DNA from: UBA8079 sp965205535
GTDB taxonomy: Bacteria > Pseudomonadota > Alphaproteobacteria > UBA6615
DNA length: 64,000 nt
Assembly (NCBI GenBank): GCA_965205535.1
Contig: CBDBHH010000005.1
Location: forward strand, 2,914,001 to 2,978,000
Direction of reading: 5' to 3'
Below, in pieces: positions 63,033-64,000 of the stretch (the first letter of the stretch is position 1; each line of letters starts with the position of its first letter). The notes beneath the pieces are model-generated. The model worked only from the letters and a program-made list of their open reading frames with translations, was not told where the DNA came from and made no database searches. The translations under genes were made by a program, and so were the position numbers.

Positions 63033-63682
63033 GTTGCATCCAGGTGGCCCCTGATCGCGGTGAACACGTCCTCGAACATCGGTGTCGTCAGGCGACCCGT
63101 ATTCGTGTTGTAGCGCGAGCAGTGATAGCTGTTCATCAGCACAATGGGCCGGTCGTTCTGCGCGATCTCGTGTTGCGCGCAATGCCCGAACTTGAAGGTA
63201 GACTGCTTGTAGCCGAGCGTCGCCAATGTGGCGTTATGGGCAAGCCCGCCGAGCGCCAGAATGACCCGGAGCTCGGTCATGGCGTCGAATTCGGAAACCA
63301 GAAACGGCCGGCACGCCTTTACCTCGGCCCCGACCGGTTTGTTCTGCGGTGGCACGCAGCGCACGGCATTGGTGATCCGGCAATCCGACAGCGAGATGCC
63401 GTCGTCGGGCCGTGCAGCATAGGTGCCGCGGGCGAAGCCGAATTTCACCAGCGTCGGGTAGAGCAGGTCGCCTGCATAATCGCCGGTAAACGGGCGTGCC
63501 GTGCGGTTCGCCCCTTTCAGGCCCGGTGCGAGGCCGACGATCAGCAACCGCGCGTCCGTCGCGCCGAAGCTGGGCACCGGTCCGTTATGGAAGTCGGGGA
63601 ACTTGGACTGGTTGTCCGTCCTGAAATCCACGAGGCGGGGACATAAGGGGCAGTCGGCGGCGGGTGCGTTCAGCATGTCCAT
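63029..63682 (-). CDS. Uracil-DNA glycosylase, family 5 (UdgB-like)
   Basis: This 217-aa protein has the family 5 motif 1 GLAPGLKGANRTARPFTGDY and motif 2 NSYHCSRYNTNTGRL, with cysteines CPLCPR, C in VRCVPP and C in KACRPF suitable for the [4Fe-4S] cluster of these enzymes. It removes uracil and deaminated purines from DNA. ATG 63682 or the second ATG at 63676, better spaced from GAGGA, is the start. It converges with hpd. Confidence 0.9.
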   Translation of the reverse strand: MDMLNAPAADCPLCPRLVDFRTDNQSKFPDFHNGPVPSFGATDARLLIVGLAPGLKGANRTARPFTGDYAGDLLYPTLVKFGFARGTYAARPDDGISLSDCRITNAVRCVPPQNKPVGAEVKACRPFLVSEFDAMTELRVILALGGLAHNATLATLGYKQSTFKFGHCAQHEIAQNDRPIVLMNSYHCSRYNTNTGRLTTPMFEDVFTAIRGHLDAT

Positions 63683-63840
63683 GAATCCTCGTCCGAAATG
63701 CTAAAACGTGTCGCTGCAACCAACCGGGCGATGCCTCTACGCGCGTGTTTTAGATTGGCGTTTTCTATCGTTTGTCTAGATAACGCGCGGGTGTCGGGCT
63801 GTCCAGATGGCGGCGCGCGCGGGTGTTTTGGAGAAACTGC

Positions 63841-64000
63841 ATGATCCTGATCGGGCTTGGCGCCAATCTTCCCGGCGCCGATCACAGCTCACCGCGCGAG
63901 ACGCTCGCGACTGCGCTTCGGGAGATCGAAGCGGCGGGGGTTACGGTGGTCGGCCGGTCCGGCTGGTATTCCAGCGCACCCGTGCCGGCATCCGACCAAC
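63841..64000 (+). CDS. folK: 2-amino-4-hydroxy-6-hydroxymethyldihydropteridine diphosphokinase, N-terminal part
   Basis: The frame from ATG 63841 is open to the window end (53 codons). It reads ILIGLGANLPGADHSSP, then TLATALREIEAAGVTVVGRS and WYSSAPVPASDQ, the N-terminal signature of HPPK in folate synthesis. The rest lies beyond the window. The preceding 158 bases are non-coding. Confidence 0.9.
   Translation, partial: MILIGLGANLPGADHSSPRETLATALREIEAAGVTVVGRSGWYSSAPVPASDQ

Overview
The window is a GC-rich, gene-dense chromosomal segment of an alphaproteobacterium, most likely a Rhodospirillales-type marine or soil heterotroph. The pointers are an NDUFA12-type complex I accessory subunit, a MipZ division-site ATPase, DUF1489 and DUF2155 proteins, a phasin, a B12-dependent ribonucleotide reductase, and the gene order NDUFA12 - mlaD - DUF2155 - aat - accC - accB - aroQ. 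It carries mostly housekeeping and catabolic genes and one insertion sequence. I see no prophage, CRISPR array, tRNA or rRNA.

Layout. 1-3.9 kb: end of a bactofilin, then a leftward operon (lytic transglycosylase, haloacid dehalogenase-like hydrolase, PLP dehydratase). 4.0-5.4 kb: dapA and smpB. 5.5-18.1 kb: a leucine/isovalerate degradation region with a MerR (LiuR-like) regulator, isovaleryl-CoA dehydrogenase, methylcrotonyl-CoA carboxylase beta and alpha, methylglutaconyl-CoA hydratase and HMG-CoA lyase. It is split by a 5.5-kb block holding a RidA protein, two SDRs, carbonic anhydrase, a second acyl-CoA dehydrogenase, a DsbA-fold isomerase and a dehydratase. 18.2-19.8 kb: a frameshifted CheY-like regulator, an HPt-like protein and DUF1489. 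19.8-22.7 kb: a ferric-iron ABC permease and binding protein behind two Fur-type boxes. 22.75-24.17 kb: an IS1595-family element with a small passenger gene. 24.2-30.5 kb: leucine dehydrogenase, iron alcohol dehydrogenase, glutamine-synthetase-like ligase, 2OG oxygenase and a uracil-DNA glycosylase-fold protein. 30.5-35 kb: a candidate small RNA, two tandem DUF3179 genes (the second frameshifted) and a molybdopterin oxidoreductase. 35-37.4 kb: mipZ, a VWA protein and a membrane J-domain protein. 37.4-41 kb: galU, UDP-glucose dehydrogenase and phosphomannomutase (sugar-nucleotide supply). 41-45.7 kb: LLM oxidoreductase, MaoC hydratase, D-Ala-D-Ala carboxypeptidase, a lipoprotein and an alpha/beta hydrolase. 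45.9-49.5 kb: phasin, clpS, clpA. 49.5-55.1 kb: a GNAT-like protein, a frameshifted RidA gene and nrdJ. 55.4-60.1 kb: NDUFA12, two MlaD proteins, DUF2155, aat, accC, accB, aroQ. 60.2-64 kb: ornithine/DAP-type decarboxylase, MarR, HPPD, a family-5 uracil-DNA glycosylase and the start of folK.

How parts work together. Leucine dehydrogenase and the liu genes cover most of leucine breakdown to acetyl-CoA and acetoacetate. Aat, ClpS and ClpA form the bacterial N-degron pathway. GalU, Ugd and the phosphomannomutase feed polysaccharide synthesis. Three genes are broken by single small frame-changing lesions. In two of them the lost bases can be reconstructed as a deletion between short direct repeats. 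Four convergent gene pairs end in one shared CTAG, giving overlapping stop codons on both strands.
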